The notes beneath the pieces were generated by a model. It was given only the letters and a program-made list of their open reading frames with translations, made no database searches and was not told where the DNA came from. Below are positions 46,622-58,869 of a stretch of 64,000 nucleotides of DNA, one piece after another. The stretch lies in the NCBI GenBank assembly GCA_037176725.1, contig JAZBRS010000060.1, forward strand, positions 56,014,001 through 56,078,000. The letters are read 5' to 3'. The stretch's first letter is position 1; each line of letters begins with the position of its first letter. The position numbers and the translations under genes are program-made. Source of the DNA: Posidonia oceanica (lineage: Eukaryota > Streptophyta > Magnoliopsida > Alismatales > Posidoniaceae).

Positions 46622-47669
46622 GAGACCTCTACCAGCTGCTCCAGATAGTCAACTTCATTGCCTCTAAAACGACACGCAAATGATGCGAAACACGAAACTA
46701 AACACATGGAAATACAGTAGGCATATCAAGGAACAAAACCATACAATTATCATATAAAATGGATGCATGGATCTCAAGATACGGCGGCTCAAAGTACAAC
46801 TGGAGGACTGTCGGAGACAACCAGACAATCCAAACAGTGACCTTTGGCGCCCAATTCGACTATGCAAATGATCATGGAAAAATCAAACAAACATACACAG
46901 AACTAGATGGCATATTATAGAACACAATCATGCAATAAAAATTGGAAAACAAGGCTCGGATCACCTCCTCCACCTCCACCCCTTTTCGCCAGAAATAGAC
47001 GCGTCCACCAGCCTTGGGGAAGTTCGACGAACCACAGGACGCCGCTGCGAGGCTCCGAGGGGGCTGAGGAAGGAAGAGGGAGGCCCGAGGAAGGGAGAGG
47101 AGGTGCTGCTCACCTGTAGGGGCTCGTGGAGTGGCCCCTCGACGTGGGTCACCGGCAGACGGCAGTGCGGAGCTTGCGACGACGTGGGAGGCATTGGCGG
47201 CGGCGTGGCGGGGTTGGGTTGCCTTCGTGTATGTCCGAGGAACGTGTAGGAAGTGCTCCGGAGGTCGTTGGTGCGGCGGTGTGGCCTAACGCAATTGGCC
47301 AGCGGCGGCTCACGGAGGAACGGCGGCGAAGGTGCGACAGGAAGTAGATTGGGTTCACGGTGGCTCGGCGGGGCTAATGCTGGCTCAAGGACGCAAATTG
47401 GATGCTGAGGAATGTGTGTGATGCGAGAGGGAGAGGCCGAGGTCGCTGTGTAGTCTGTTCACAGGAGTAATGGCCCGTCGGTGTTCTCTGTCTGTTCACA
47501 AGAGGCGTGGAGGCGGCAGGGAGAGGTCGTGGCAGGTCGTGGGATAGTGGGGGCATGGGTGCAGATCGTGGGGGTGTCAGGGCGACGTAGGTGGAGTGGC
47601 CGGAAGCGTCCAAATGAGCTGCGCGGGAGAGTTCAAACGGGTGGCGCGGCTTCTCTGTTTCTCACAGTG

Positions 47670-47748
47670 AGTCACCCCTCACAATGGCAACAAACCGAGT
47701 CGCCACTATAAGCAACGACAGCATTAGTCGCCGCTGGGACAGGCGACT
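47670..47748. repeat. Trio 2 of 23-bp inverted repeats (H)
   Basis: Units at 47670-47692 (AGTCACC/GGCAACA), 47698-47720 (AGTCGCC/AACGACA) and 47726-47748 (AGTCGCC/GGCGACT, perfect). All have 9-base spacers and a 28-bp pitch. Confidence 0.8.
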
Positions 47749-47971
47749 AAGCGTGAGATCTAGTGGACTAGGCCTGTTGGGCTTGGGAGTTGATTTTTTG
47801 GATTGAATGGGTTGTGGGCTTTGGTGTAAACAGGGTTTGGGTAGGTTTGGAGGGGTTTGGGTTGGTTTTGGGGTTTTGGTCTAGGTTAGGGTTTGAGGTG
47901 GGGTCCGCCGCTTTTGAGCACGTTCCTCCGGATGAAATCCGCAGGCTGGGCGTCAGATTGGGGTGTCAACA

Positions 47972-48170
47972 ACATGCATTAATGTAGAAACTCATCATAA
48001 TGCATCATGAGTGATCATCGAAGTCGTTTATCTCCAATCTCTCCAACCTTTTTAATACCTTGTTAGGATCGCCCCGCCCCAGTACCTGTTATCCTCCTTA
48101 GACTTCCTCACCCAAGTACCGGTTGTCTTTGCCTTGTCGGACCTCCTCGCCATGAGTTGGGAGTCTTTAT
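47972..48170 (+). other. Start of the F 3' UTR remnant
   Basis: No gene; leads into the tandem arrays of F. CACCCAAGTACCGGTTGTC-like words near 48110 show no further structure. Confidence 0.35.
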
Positions 48171-48745
48171 CTTTTGACTCCATTAGGCAATACCTGAGGC
48201 CGAGTCTTTATCTTGATCCCCTTAGGCAATTCCTAAGGCTGAGTCTTTATCTTTGACCCCCTTAGGCAATCTCTGAGGCTGAATCTTTTATCTTGACCCT
48301 CTTAGGCAACCCCTGAGGCCGAGTCTTTAATCTTTGACCCCCTTAGGCAATCCCTAAGGCCGAGTCTTTTATCCTTTGACCCCCTTAGGCAATCCCTGCG
48401 GCCGAGTCCTTTATCTTTGACCTCCTTTGGTAATTCCTGAGGCCGAGTCTTTTATCTTTGACCCCCCTTAGGCAATCCATGAGGCCGACTCCTTTATCTT
48501 TGACCCCCTTAAACAATCCCTGAGGCCGAGTCTTTTATCTTGACCCCTTTAGGCATTCCCTAAGGCCGAGTCTTTATCTCTTGACCTCCTTAGGCAACCC
48601 CTGAGGCCGAGTCCTTTATCTTTGACCCCCTTAGTCAATCCCTGAGGTCGAGTCTTTTATACTTTGACCCCTTTAGACAATCTCTGAGGCCGAGTCTTTT
48701 ATCTTTAGTCCCTTTAGGCAATTCCTGAGGTCGAGTCTCTTTCCC
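48171..48745 (+). repeat. Tandem array, about 41-bp unit, about 14 copies (F)
   Basis: The unit contains CCTGAGGCCGAGTCTTTTAT, CTTTGACCCCC and TTAGGCAAT. It is a hypervariable 3' UTR array of a third Tat-like element, judged by its place before a PPT and LTR start at 49677. Confidence 0.88.
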
Positions 48746-48769
48746 TAGTGGCAGCATTTAGTCTCATAT

Positions 48770-49590
48770 CCAGGTTTCGAGCATTGGATGCCTTATCAAG
48801 CTCGATGTTTGAGTGTGGATGTTTGATCTGGCTCAATTTCCGAGTGTTGGATATTTTATCTAGCTCGATCTCTGAGTGTTGGATGTTTTATCTAGCTCAA
48901 TGTCTGAGTGTTGGATGTTTGATCCAGCTCAATTTCCGAGTGTTGGATGTTTTATCTAGCTTGATGTATGAGTGTTGGATGTTTGGTCCAGCTCAATTTC
49001 CGAGTATTGGATGTCTTATCCAGCTCGATCCCTCTATTTATTATCCAGCCAAGGAGCAACACAATCTCATATCTAGGTGTTGGATCTTCTTCCCCCTTTC
49101 CAGCTTGGTGGCAGCATTTAGTCTCATAGCTAAGTGTTGATTCTCCCAATTTCCCGAGTGTTGGATATTTCAATCCAGCTCGACCCCTTCATTCCTTATC
49201 CAGCTCGATGTTTGAGTGTTAGATGTTTGATTCAGCTCAATTTCCGAGTGTTGGATGTCTTAGCCAGCTTGATTCCTTTATTTCTTATCTAGCCTAGGGG
49301 CAACCTGGTCTCATATCTAGGTGTTGTATCTTCTTCCCCCTTTCCAGCTTGGTGGCAACATTTAGTCTCATATCCAAGTCTTGGTTCTCTCATTTCCCTA
49401 ATGTTGGATGTCTGATCCAACTCATTTCCCAAGTATTGGATACCTTATCTAGTTTGACCCCTTTATTTCTCATCCAGCCTAGGGACAATCTAGTCTCATA
49501 TCTAAGAGGTGGATCTTCTTCCCCCTTCCAACTTGGTGGTAGCTTAGACTCACATCCAAGTGTTGGATCTTCTTCTTATTTTTAATCAGA
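48770..49590 (+). repeat. Tandem array, 32-bp unit in a higher-order repeat (F)
   Basis: The unit GAGTGTTGGATGTTTGATCC + AGCTCAATTTCC is repeated. From about 49030 a larger block recurs, with CATATCTAGGTGTTGGATCT, CTTCCCCCTTTCCAGC and TTGGTGGCAGC near 49066, 49311 and 49497. Confidence 0.85.
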
Positions 49591-49659
49591 AAACCTCCCT
49601 ACGTAGTGCCACACGGGAATATCGTATTGCCTTAAAGCCAGTTTCGTTCCAAAACCACC

Positions 49660-49690
49660 TTCAAGGAAGGGCAATCTGTAGATATCTCGT
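49660..49690 (+). promoter_or_regulatory. Polypurine tract and LTR start of F
   Basis: TCAAGGAAGGGCAATC followed by TGTAGATATCTCG (LTR start at 49677). The D element has TCCAAGGAGGGACATC then TGTAGATATCCC on the minus strand at 53776-53748. F and D are therefore related families. Confidence 0.8.
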
Positions 49691-50064
49691 TTTGGCACTC
49701 TCCTATTTTTCTTAAGTTTCATCATACCACATCATGTTGTATTCAAACTTAGAGGCATTTCTCTCAGCTTAAGCACTCCATTAATGCTCTTTTGCCAATC
49801 TAGGTCGTAAAATGCAGGAAAACTGGCGTCCAATGTTGGACGCAACAATCTCAGCCTTCTACGTTGAATGCTAAAATTCTAGCATCTTACACATCAAGTT
49901 GATTTCCCTCCCTAATCAGTCAAACTTTTCATTTTTGGACTCAAAATAAATTTTCAATATTTTAAACAAGTCTTCGTGCCTTATTTAGAGATCTTTATTA
50001 ACTCATTAAATAACTCGTTTGATTACATTTGACTTGGCACCCCAATTTGGCAAGTTTTTTTAGT

Positions 50065-50320
50065 ATAGGTGTGTAAGACGTTGGATCTTACATGTCTTAC
50101 ATTAGACACAGCAAATGTTGCGTCTTACACTTGACAGTTGGATCCTTGCCTATTCTTTCTTTCCTTTTTTGGAATAATTTGAAATCAAATTATTTCCATT
50201 TAAGGAAAATTCCTTTGACCGTGCTTTATTGTCTATTAATTGGAGGAATATTCCTTCATTAATTGTGGCTGGGCGTCTAGGTGTGTAAGACGCTATGTGC
50301 TATGCGTCTTATATTAGATG
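50065..50320 (+). repeat. Short inverted repeats in U3 (GTGTAAGACG ... CGTCTTACAC)
   Basis: GTGTAAGACG (50071-50080) mirrors GCGTCTTACAC (about 50129-50139). TAAGACGC-TATGTGCTAT-GCGTCTTA follows near 50286. Upstream GCGTCCAATGTTGGACGC (near 49829) is a palindrome. They are possible regulator sites of the LTR; no factor is assigned. Confidence 0.5.
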
Positions 50321-50425
50321 CAGGGATCCTTGGGTTTAATACCCCAGATATGGTAATTTTCAGTTGCAACTGGACTGCCTTGCTAATTTTGGGCTTTTTG
50401 CCATTTCTTGACTCACACATGCCCC

Positions 50426-50433
50426 TATAAATA
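50426..50433 (+). promoter_or_regulatory. TATA box in the F/E LTR
   Basis: TATAAATA in CCCCTATAAATACATGGG. The D LTR has the similar CTATAAATAGACCCC on the minus strand near 52966-52976. Transcription would start near 50460. Confidence 0.6.
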
Positions 50434-51164
50434 CATGGGTACCCCAGCCTTTGAGAGGGACAAGAATTATAGGCAGACATACACAGTTAGAGCAATTTTT
50501 GAGAGTTTGGGAGGAGGCTTTGAGAAATTGTGTGAGTGAAAAGAGAGAAAGAAGAGAGCCAAGTCTTCTACCGCCTCTGACCACATCAGCATCTTGCATT
50601 CCGTGCATACATCACATAAATTAAAATGGGGTTTTCTTTTTAGTATTTTTGCAAATTGCACACTTGGCATGTTGTAGCTAAACATTTACATTTAGTTGCA
50701 ACCGGGGGGATAAAACTCCTCAGGTAAGTATCTTCTCTTTTCTTTCATGTTAGTTGTAATTTGTTTCGTCGAATTATTTACTATATTATACTAATCTGCG
50801 AACTTTTAGTTTTATTTTGCAAGGAAAAGAAGAAGAAGAAGAAGCTCACCGGTGCAGACACTCTTAGGCAACGCTAGCGTTGTCCTAAAGTAGCTGAACC
50901 TACATCAACAACACATCTTCTTAGGCGTCTCGAGGGCCAGCGAAAGCAAACTAAGAGTAGCAATCACATCGGTTTCAACATCCGTGGAGTGGCGGGGTTG
51001 AATACAAACCAAAGGGACACAAGCGAAACGGCGAACGAAAGCGCCTCCCCAAAAATCCCGTATCCACTGACCCCGTGGTGTTTGGCCAGTACAGGTAGTT
51101 GCATGTGCCCTGTTTCTGATGACGTCCTGAGAGAGGACAACTTTCTCGAGCAGGGTTAGCATTT

Positions 51165-51410
51165 TGAGGGTCTTTCAGAGAGGTTGGACTTTGAGACGGA
51201 TAGGCTCCTCACAGGGTGGCTTATCCATAGTATTGCAATGCACTTCGTTGGCTGCTTGTGGTCATTATTGGTTGCTTGGCATCGGGCAACACGACACATT
51301 GTTGAGGGTCTTTCTAAGAAGTTGGACTTCGGGATGGATAAACTCCTTGTTGATTAGCTTGTTCGTGGCAGTGCAGTAGCACTTCAGCGGCTGCTTGTGG
51401 CTAGTGCTTG
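51165..51410 (+). repeat. Imperfect tandem duplication, about 133 bp, in R/U5
   Basis: GAGGGTCTTTC...GTTGGACTT...GGATA...CTCCT and CACTTC..TGGCTGCTTGTGG occur twice (from about 51168 and 51303), about 70% alike. Confidence 0.7.
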
Positions 51411-52237
51411 TGGTGTGAGTATGTTGTTTGCGATGTAGAGCATTCAGACACCGTTTGCTGTCTGATCCACATAGAGAGTGCACGGATTTAGACTGTGTGG
51501 TTTTGAGTACTCAAGATAACTGAGTACTCCATGTTGCTTTGAGTTTTCAGCATTTTAGTATTTAGTTTTGGATGCATGCTTCTATAGGAAGATGCAGCAC
51601 GATTTCTGTGCTTTGGTCATTATGGCTTCAATATTGGAGAAGTACAATAGACTTGGTTTTGGACTTGACTTGCCGTAGAGTAACAATTTCAAGTGTGCAT
51701 AAAAGTTTTCAAAATATGCATATGGTTTTGATTTGAGAAAGAGAAAAATGGTTTTGAAAGACATATTTTAAAGAATTCGTGCTTGTTGGGTAATAGTAGA
51801 TTGTCTTATTGTGGTTTTGTGACATCAAGGTGAGATGCCTGAGTTCTGTTGCTTTGGCGTGATTTTGGAGTCTCGCTTTCCGGTATTATTTTCCGGTGTT
51901 GCCTTGTAGAGATGATCTCTACCGAGTTGGTTTTTCAATTTTGTGTTTAGGTGTGTGTGCGTTGGGTAACCTTTTTAGTGGTCACTCATGTGTGCTTTGT
52001 ATTTTGTTTCTCATAGGTGCAGGATAAGAGTAGGATACCTTGCTAGTGCACATAGAGAGGAGTCACTCTGCCACACATCAAGGAACTTGGGTAAGTAATC
52101 TGTTCTATTCTATTCTATTTATGTTGGTTATGATATTTAAATTATGCATTTGGATTTAGTCTCTGTAGTGATATATGTTGTTAAAAAGAAAGAAAGAAAT
52201 GATTTATTAGGTGTGTAATGACTGGGGTCATTACAGT

Positions 52238-52249
52238 TGGTATCAGAGC
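52238..52249 (+). other. Initiator-Met primer-binding site of element E
   Basis: TGGTATCAGAGC two bases after the LTR end TTACA. This is the standard plant iMet primer site, used by many Copia and chromovirus elements, so E is not a TGGCGACTC-type Tat element. Confidence 0.85.
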
Positions 52250-52279
52250 ACTAGGTTCACTAAGAGCAATAGCTTAGGG

Positions 52280-52299
52280 ATGTCTGGTCAGGTGACTCC
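52280..52299 (+). pseudogene. First codons of the E gag, cut by element D
   Basis: ATGTCTGGTCAGGTGACTCC is the only start-like ATG after the E primer site. It is interrupted after seven codons by the D LTR at 52300. The rest of E would lie beyond the window. A coding role is inferred from position. Confidence 0.35.
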
Positions 52300-53759
52300 T
52301 GTGGATGGATTTTTGGGGTGCTTGAGTTGAAGATGTCGGCGCTTCCACGACGTCGACAGCTTTGTTGTGATCGCCACTCGCCTTTGGGTAGACAAGACAC
52401 CTGGGGGGAGATTGTGAAGATGTAGGTCCTCGGAGCACTAGATCGACGGCTGGATGTCGTCTAGCGGCCTCCTCATGCTACGTAAGCATTTTCCTTTCCT
52501 TCAAAACAAATAAACAAAACAAGAGATCTAGGTAAGTTGGTGTGTAGTAAATGATAACAAAGAAGAACAGAGAATACTAGAAACAAATAGATCTAATACT
52601 AACCGGGGGTTGTTCCCCGCATGCATATGCTATGGGTCCTATTTTAAGGAATGCAATATGAGATGTAATGAGAAAGATTGGAAGAAGATACTCCCTTCAC
52701 CCTCGTGCTGTATGCAGTGGAGTAGAAGTGGAGGCACGGTCGGAGCTCCGGCTAGGCTCGAGATCTCTGGGATCGTAGTTGGGTTGTAGTGATCTCTGGG
52801 ATCTTGGGTTTCTCTGAATTAAGGGTAGAGACTAGGGTTTCTGACTTGGAAACTCTAGCTATTTGAAGGTGGAAGCTCAAAACCCTAAAAACCTAAAGAG
52901 AATTCCTCCAAGATAAGTTTTCCTCACAACTGGCCGGGGGTTCAAACACTTACCCACGGGGTCTATTTATAGACTCCAAGGGGTGTGGGTGGTTAACACA
53001 TAGAAATTTCTACAATAAGTGGCAGTTATGGCCAGTCGCCGCATGGGTAGGCGACTAAGGCTAGCAACCGCCCAATCAAACGTGGAGAAAACCGTAGAAA
53101 TTCAGTTGACGGGAACCACGATCGTTAGTCGCCGATTAGGTTGGCGTCTAGAGGTTAGTCGCCGTCTTTGTTGGCGTCTATCAGTTGAGGGGATCGTGGG
53201 AAATAATCGTTGCAGTTCCACGACCATTAGTCACCGTTCAGGTTGGCGCCTAGCTGTCGAGGGGATCGTATGACACAACTGCCAAAATTAACCATTCGAT
53301 TCGGTTAACAGAGCCCACGACTGTTAGTCGCCGCTTAGAGTGGTGCCTAGGTTAGTCGCCTGTTGAGATGGCGCCTATCCCAGTTGCCTCTCCAGCTGGC
53401 AACTAGCAACGTCTTTTGCATTTTTAACCCTGTCTTTTAAGTTTGATCCAGAAAACTCGATTAAAAGCCCGTAAAACTTCAGATATCTCATGAAATCATA
53501 AAAACATCTTCTTTAACTCAAATCTGCCATGGATTTGAGTGGAAAAGTGTGCTCAAAGGTACTCAAACTTGCCACTAGTTTGGACGAGTCAACTCTGCCA
53601 CAGCTAACGTCCTTGAGCTAAGTAGAATCAAGTGTTGTTTTTAAGCAGATCATCAAAACTCCAGAAAATATGTTATTAAGCCTTAGTTGTGTGATCTGGG
53701 TGCCTCGGAAGTTCCTGTCCTCTATGAACTCTGGGAAATGCGAAAATGGGATATCTACA
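52300..53759 (-). mobile_element. 3' LTR of element D, 1460 bp
   Basis: On the minus strand it starts TGTAGATATCCC at 53759, directly after the PPT, and ends CATCCACA at 52300. TATAAATA lies near 52966-52976 (minus). It holds seven 23-bp inverted repeats (53034-53404). The few LTR differences seen against the other copy are all G/A or C/T transitions. Confidence 0.88.
53034..53404. repeat. Seven 23-bp inverted repeats AGTCGCC-N9-GGCGACT in the D 3' LTR
   Basis: Units at 53034-53056 (perfect), 53127-53149, 53157-53179, 53229-53251, and a trio at 53326-53348, 53354-53376 and 53382-53404 with a 28-bp pitch. The last is AGTTGCC/GGCAACT, perfect through a compensated change. All have 9-base spacers. 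Copies recur at +7977 (61011-61381). Confidence 0.88.
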
Positions 53760-53776
53760 GATGTCCCTCCTTGGAG
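53760..53776 (-). promoter_or_regulatory. Polypurine tract of element D
   Basis: Minus-strand CTCCAAGGAGGGACATC ends exactly where the LTR TGTAGATATCCC begins. Confidence 0.82.
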
Positions 53777-56194
53777 TTGATCTTGGAACAAGATTGAGTC
53801 CAAGGTAAGAACAAATGTCCCATTGAGCATTTCCTAAAAAGGGAAGCTCCACCTCAAACAATTCGCCACAAGGGATGAAGGAAGATAATAAAAAAGGAAG
53901 AAGGGGTGAATTGACTCGGTGTCGGGAGATTGCCGAACGGCCGGGTGGTTCGATTAATTGTCGTCATATTGAAGACTCAGGCATGGAGGGGTCAAGTCGG
54001 GGCTATTTGTCGCAACCAATGTCATGACCAGGTCAACCATGTATAGATGTACTTCAACGGGGCAGAAGCTAGGGAGGAAATCGTGGGGCAGGACCCTTAC
54101 ACGATCGAAAAGGAGTGCTCTTGTGGCGTCATGTTTGAGATTTTACTCGGATTAAAATTGCTAGAAGGATTGGTAGGAACTAGGTTGGCTCTAGGAGAAT
54201 CACATGTCCTAAGGGTTTCTAACACTCTTGAAGAACAATACTCTGTTCGTGCTCCACTTCCAATGATATGAGGAAATGCATGGATGCATGATTCAAGCAA
54301 ACAAATGCAAATGCAACATACAATGCAATGAATGATCCATATGCTAGGTTAGGCCGGCGGGGTACGGTTGGTCCCAAACCATTTGAACATATGCAAAATG
54401 AATGAATGCAATTTGTTGTGGTCAAGTGTTTTCCGTCTTCGAGTGTGACCGGTACTCTCAGGAAAGGATTGTCGTCCCACAACTCGATTTGGCAATTAAA
54501 GGAGTTCGATGATTAAAAAACCGGGTGAGGGAGTGAACCCTTCCTTTGCCAAACCGAGGTTTGCCTTTTAGTCAAAGTGGGTGTGCCTTTGCACACTATA
54601 TGAGCCCCTTAGGCGTGAGCTCATTCTTTATGTTGTAAGCTTTGTACCTGCACACTTAACAAAAGATGTTAGTAATCACAGGTGAACCTTTCCCAGTTCC
54701 TAGGGGGATTGACTAAGTTATACTTGTATAGGGGGCAAAGTAATCCCTTAATCAACATGCTTGGGAACTAGGTGGAGGGAATTAGTCTTGGCCTCAGCGG
54801 AGAGATAGAAAATCGGAGCCCAGTAGACGCCGATTGTGAGTCATCCGTAGATGCTCTAAAGATTATTGCGGAAGCAATGTCTTTGTTGAGAAGACACACC
54901 CAAGCCGTGAGACATGCTTGAGTAGGACGTTATCCCCAAATCTGAGGTGAAATGATTATTGCATCACCGGCCAGACTAACTCCAGTTTTCCTACTTAGTA
55001 AGTTTTCACTTGTATGTAGGGTGGATGGTGCTTCTTTTTGGTTGGTTTTCTTGGATTTTCTCTTCTTCTTTTTTTTTTATTTTTGTGAATTTTTAGGCTT
55101 TCTGATTTTTTTGGTATTTTGGGATTTCTAATTTTTGGATTTTGGGTTTTCTGATTTTTTGGTAGTTTTTGGATTTTCTGATTTTTTTGATAGTTTTTAG
55201 ATTGATAAGTGCAGTCACAACCTTCTTACTTAAAGACCTTGTAGCATTGCCTCGTATTATCTAGGGTGAGGGAGCTTTCCCTTCTAACATGCCTAGTCTG
55301 TTGAGAACTTAGAACCTCATACTAGCCTTGGTTTGATTGTTGTTTCCTTCATTTAATCAGTCCCTGAACTTCTAGGATTCCCTGCCCCTTGTCTGTGAGT
55401 GAGATAGGTGGAGGAGGTTTGAAGTGCAGTAAGCTCTCGACTTCGGCTCAGGTTTGAATTCCACTTGCCTTTCTTTGGTCCTTAACGCGTCTCTCTAGGA
55501 TTTAGGTTTTAGACACATAGATAGCTTTTGCCATGTTCCTTTTCCGCTCTTTGGACAGCTCTTTACTGACCTCTTTCAATTGGGCAATTTCTTTTACTGT
55601 CTCTTTTCGTTTGTTCCTCACTTGGACAGCTTCTTTGCTGCCTTCTTTCCTCTCTGTTTGGGCAATTTTTACTGCCATCTTTTCTAGACACTTTCTAAGT
55701 TAATTGGCAAGCGGTTCGTACCATAAGCCTTTGCTCCGAGCTTGCCTTTCGCTTACCACCCCGTGCAAGTGTATGTGCAGTCAGGACAAGGATGAGGTTA
55801 CCCTAGTTGTTCAGTTCCTTTTTTTTTTAGGATGCAACTTTCTTTCCTTGGCTAGGATTTGGTCTTTGATTCTTTCTAGAGTTTGGCATGCTAATTAAGG
55901 GTGTATTGTATGTAACTCCCATGGATCTAAAGATGGCTTTAGGTTGTTACAACCAGTGGTTGGACCTTCCCTGGGTGTGACAGTCTCTGCTTGGGAAACC
56001 TTAGATAATATTTTGGCAACTCTGCTTTGTGCTCTAAGTTGTTGGGTATAGTCCACACTCATCAGTCATTTTTATTATTCATTACTTATAATCTAACTTA
56101 GCATTAGATACCAAATAAAGAAAAAATAAAGGAAAACAGAGTACGGAAAGAAAAATGTCTTATTTACATGTTTTAATTGAATTAACCACTGCCC
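53777..56194 (-). other. Non-coding tail of element D
   Basis: No pol motif and no convincing gene on either strand; the longest frames are under 90 codons. 55040-55205 is low-complexity, built of GGATTTTCTGATTTTTTGGT variants (+ strand). This stretch replaces the pol region of a full element. Confidence 0.65.
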
Positions 56195-58843
56195 TTAGTC
56201 GGGTTCAGTGGAACTTTGCACCTCCCTTCCCAGATGAGGGGGCTTACCTGAGGGGTGACTGCGGAAGTCTGCCCCTGGTGTGTAGCAGTCAGGTGCTTGT
56301 GGCGCATGTTCTTGTCTTTCTTTCGGCTTGCGCCCCATCCTTACTTTCAGAGGGTTAGAGTCGGACTCATTCTGACCTGTTCTAGGCGGTGTGCCCCTGG
56401 TGGCTTTGTTTTGGAGTGAGGCTATTAGATGTCCTCCTCCTCTTGAAGTGTGGCTGCCTATGTGCTCTGTAGTAACCTCTCCCTCATAACTGTAGTGCTT
56501 GTGACTGCCCCTAGTGTGTCCGTTTGTAGAATCGGGCGGCTTGGGAGGAGGATCAGCTCTTGCTTGGGCTGCTTGGAGAGCTTGGCAGAGTGAACTGAGT
56601 GCAGCTTCTGCTTTATACCAATCTGAATCCGTGTATTCATTGTAGATGGGCAACTGGTCTTCTTCTGTTAAGCCCTGAAACATTTGAGCGTCCACTGTCT
56701 CCTCGTCGGGCCAATCTATGTCAGTGTACTCATCATAGATGGGCGACCAGTCACCTTCTAATAAGTTCTGGGGCACATGAGGATTCAAAGTAGGTGTTGA
56801 GGGTGCCTTAGGATTAAGGTCCTCTTTACTTTATGGGCTTTGTTCTGAATTTGCCCGTATGCACTGGATGTTTGCAAGCTCAGATCGAGCAACGGATAAG
56901 ATGATCTCTGCATTCGCGTGAGGCACTCGATGGTTGAACGAGGGTTCTTGATGTATCTGTTGTTGTCCTTGTTGAGCCGCCTTTAGTCTTGCTTTGAGCT
57001 CAGGCCACATGATATCACCCTTGTCATTAAGATTATGAACTTTATCTTTGATGGTGAAGCATTCTTCAAGGGTGTGCCCGTTGTTCTAGTGGTAAGGGCA
57101 ATACTTGGACATATCAACGTTAGGATAACTCGGACTGGGCTCTGGGAGCTGCAGATCTCCACTTTCAACCAGCATCCTGAATGTATCAGGGATTGATTCA
57201 GGAAGCGAAGGATAGTTTTGCCTCTGAGGGCCTTTGTAGCTTCATGGAGGAGGGACGTTGTGATAGTTTCTTTGCCCCTGTGGTTGCCCCTGGTATCTTT
57301 GCTGGGCATGTACTGGATAATCAGGTGGCTGTTGTTGTTGGTGCTGCATTGACTGCACTAACTGCCCCTGGTACTGCGTTGGTTGGCTTAGGTACAGCTC
57401 TGGCTGATACTGGGTTGGTTGCCTTTTGGCCAGGAGTGATTGCTCAGACTAGTATTGGCCCTTCTGTTTTTGCTGGATTGAGACCTATGCCATGTCACCA
57501 GTGATCCCTTCAAGTGTATAGCCAGTGCCCTTCTTTTTGCCCCTTCCCTTAAGCTCTAAGAATGGTAGGTCCTCTTTGTGACGGAGGATCCTTGCAGCGC
57601 GTTCGTGTAGCTGAGGGTATGTTTGGAGGTCACTCATTAGTAGCCCTATTCTGAGTGCTCCTGTGGTGTTGCGGGCGATTATCTCGACAGCTTGGCTTTC
57701 AGGAATATAGCATTTAGACCTTGCAGCCATGTCCCTCCATCTACTTGCAAAAGTGGTGAACTCCTCATCAGGTTTCATCTTTTCAGTGAGGAGGTCGCTC
57801 ATTGTGGGCTCATGCTGGATGCGATGGACATATTGGCGCAGAAATTTCTCCTGGACCATCTTGAAGTCACTGAGATCATATGCTGTAAGTGTGTTGAACC
57901 ATCCCAGTGCTTCTCCTTCCAAGCTTTTAAAGAAGAGATAGATTATAAACCCATTGTCGTATTGATAGGGCAGAGCATCCATGGCGAATGTGGCTAGATG
58001 GTCCCTTGAATCCTCTGTTCCACTGTATTTCCTCATTTTTGGCATTTTGAATCCAGGTGGAAGAACAAAATGAGGAAACTTAGAAGTGTCAAACCCTATC
58101 GGTGCTTTGGATGTAACTCCCGCCTCTGTTAGTGCTTCAGCGATCATCCTTTTGAGATCTGTCCCTGGTGCAGCATATTGCCCCTGGCTCGTGTGTTTTT
58201 GTGTCTGTGGTAATGATGGGTTATGATGCGGGGGAAGGAAGGATGACTGAGGTTGTGTAGGGTAGTATTGTGTGTTAATAGGAGGTTGTTCTGGCTAGAA
58301 GAATGATGATGGGAGTGGAGTGGGGTAGTATTGGGTATTAGCGGGAGGTTGTGGCATGTATTAGGTTGTATATGGCGGAGTTGGATGGATGTAAGGGTAG
58401 GTGGGTATTGTGTGGTACGGTGGGTAGGAACCTTAGTTAGGGAAGGTAGGGTCTGGTATGGCATGTGTATAGACTGGTGTATGGAGTAAGTGGTTGTGGT
58501 GTTCTTGGATGGTTGAGGTTTGTGGGTTTGTGTATGTGAAGTGTTGTTGAGCCAGGGACTGCCGGACCTCGTTGATTTCCTCCTCAGTTGGATGAAAGGT
58601 AGTCACGATGGGAGACACTACACGGGAAGTCAACTCCGGATGTGTAAGCTCAGGCTGAGTGTTCCCTGTTTGAAATTGGCTTGTCTCTCTTCCTTCTTCG
58701 GTAGTGTAATCGAAGGGGATGGAGACGTGCGGGAACTGTCGCCGCCCTGTTGCATGCGAGAACCGAGGGGTTCCCAACCCTTCCGCTTGTGGAGTTGAGT
58801 CCCTGTAGGAGAACCCATCGGGGCCTAGAGTCGGTTGCGCCAT
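56195..58843 (-). pseudogene. gag: Gag of element D, one frame with C-to-T type stops
   Basis: The start MAQ (58843) matches the MAQ starts of A and B. A Thr/Gln/His-rich N-terminus is followed by a capsid-like core near 58090-57560 (LPPGFKMPKMRKYSG, GEALGWFNTL, EEFTTFASRWRDMAARS). A knuckle with CPYH and GHTLEEC lies near 57100-57060, and an acidic tail ends at 56195. The phase is unbroken over about 880 codons. However, about nine stops interrupt it (for example at 58433 and 57485), each one transition from CAG, CAA or CGA. The decay therefore involved no indels. The flanking LTRs look too young for this decay to have happened after insertion. Confidence 0.82.
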
Positions 58844-58869
58844 AGAGGTGGAGGTAGATGATGCGCCAG

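Larger units (their letters stand above)
46309..47971 (-). mobile_element. H: minus-strand LTR fragment
   Basis: Read on the minus strand it begins TGTTGACACCCCAATC at 47971, the typical start of the LTR group in this window. The right flank (ACATGCATTA) is not a polypurine tract, so it is a 5' or solo LTR, probably truncated, since no ACATG duplication followed by TG was found on the left. It contains two trios of a 23-bp inverted repeat. Several GC-rich frames on both strands (46907-47711) resemble no family and are not called. Confidence 0.55.
49677..52235 (+). mobile_element. LTR sequence: start of F LTR and end of E LTR
   Basis: The left end is an F-type LTR start (TGTAGATATC). The right end (TCATTACA at 52235) is followed by an initiator-Met primer site. 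Either one 2559-bp LTR has a PPT on the left and a PBS on the right, or two truncated LTRs abut at an unseen junction. Features are a TATA box (50426-50433), an AAGAAG run (50827-50845), donor-like CAG|GTAAGTATC (near 50724) and an imperfect duplication (51165-51410). No TGTAATGACCC-like start pairing with the E end was found. A promoter or first exon of a host gene is a less likely reading. Confidence 0.5.

Noticed and set aside
50426..51160. Host-gene promoter and first exon with donor near 50724
   Set aside because: The region lies between an LTR start and an LTR end/PBS, so an LTR promoter and leader is simpler. No coding exon was recognised.
52238..52260. tRNA gene fragment
   Set aside because: Only the 12-base primer-site match is present, next to an LTR end; there is no cloverleaf.
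53777..56194. Decayed pol of element D
   Set aside because: No RT, RNase H or integrase motif could be read in any minus-strand frame.
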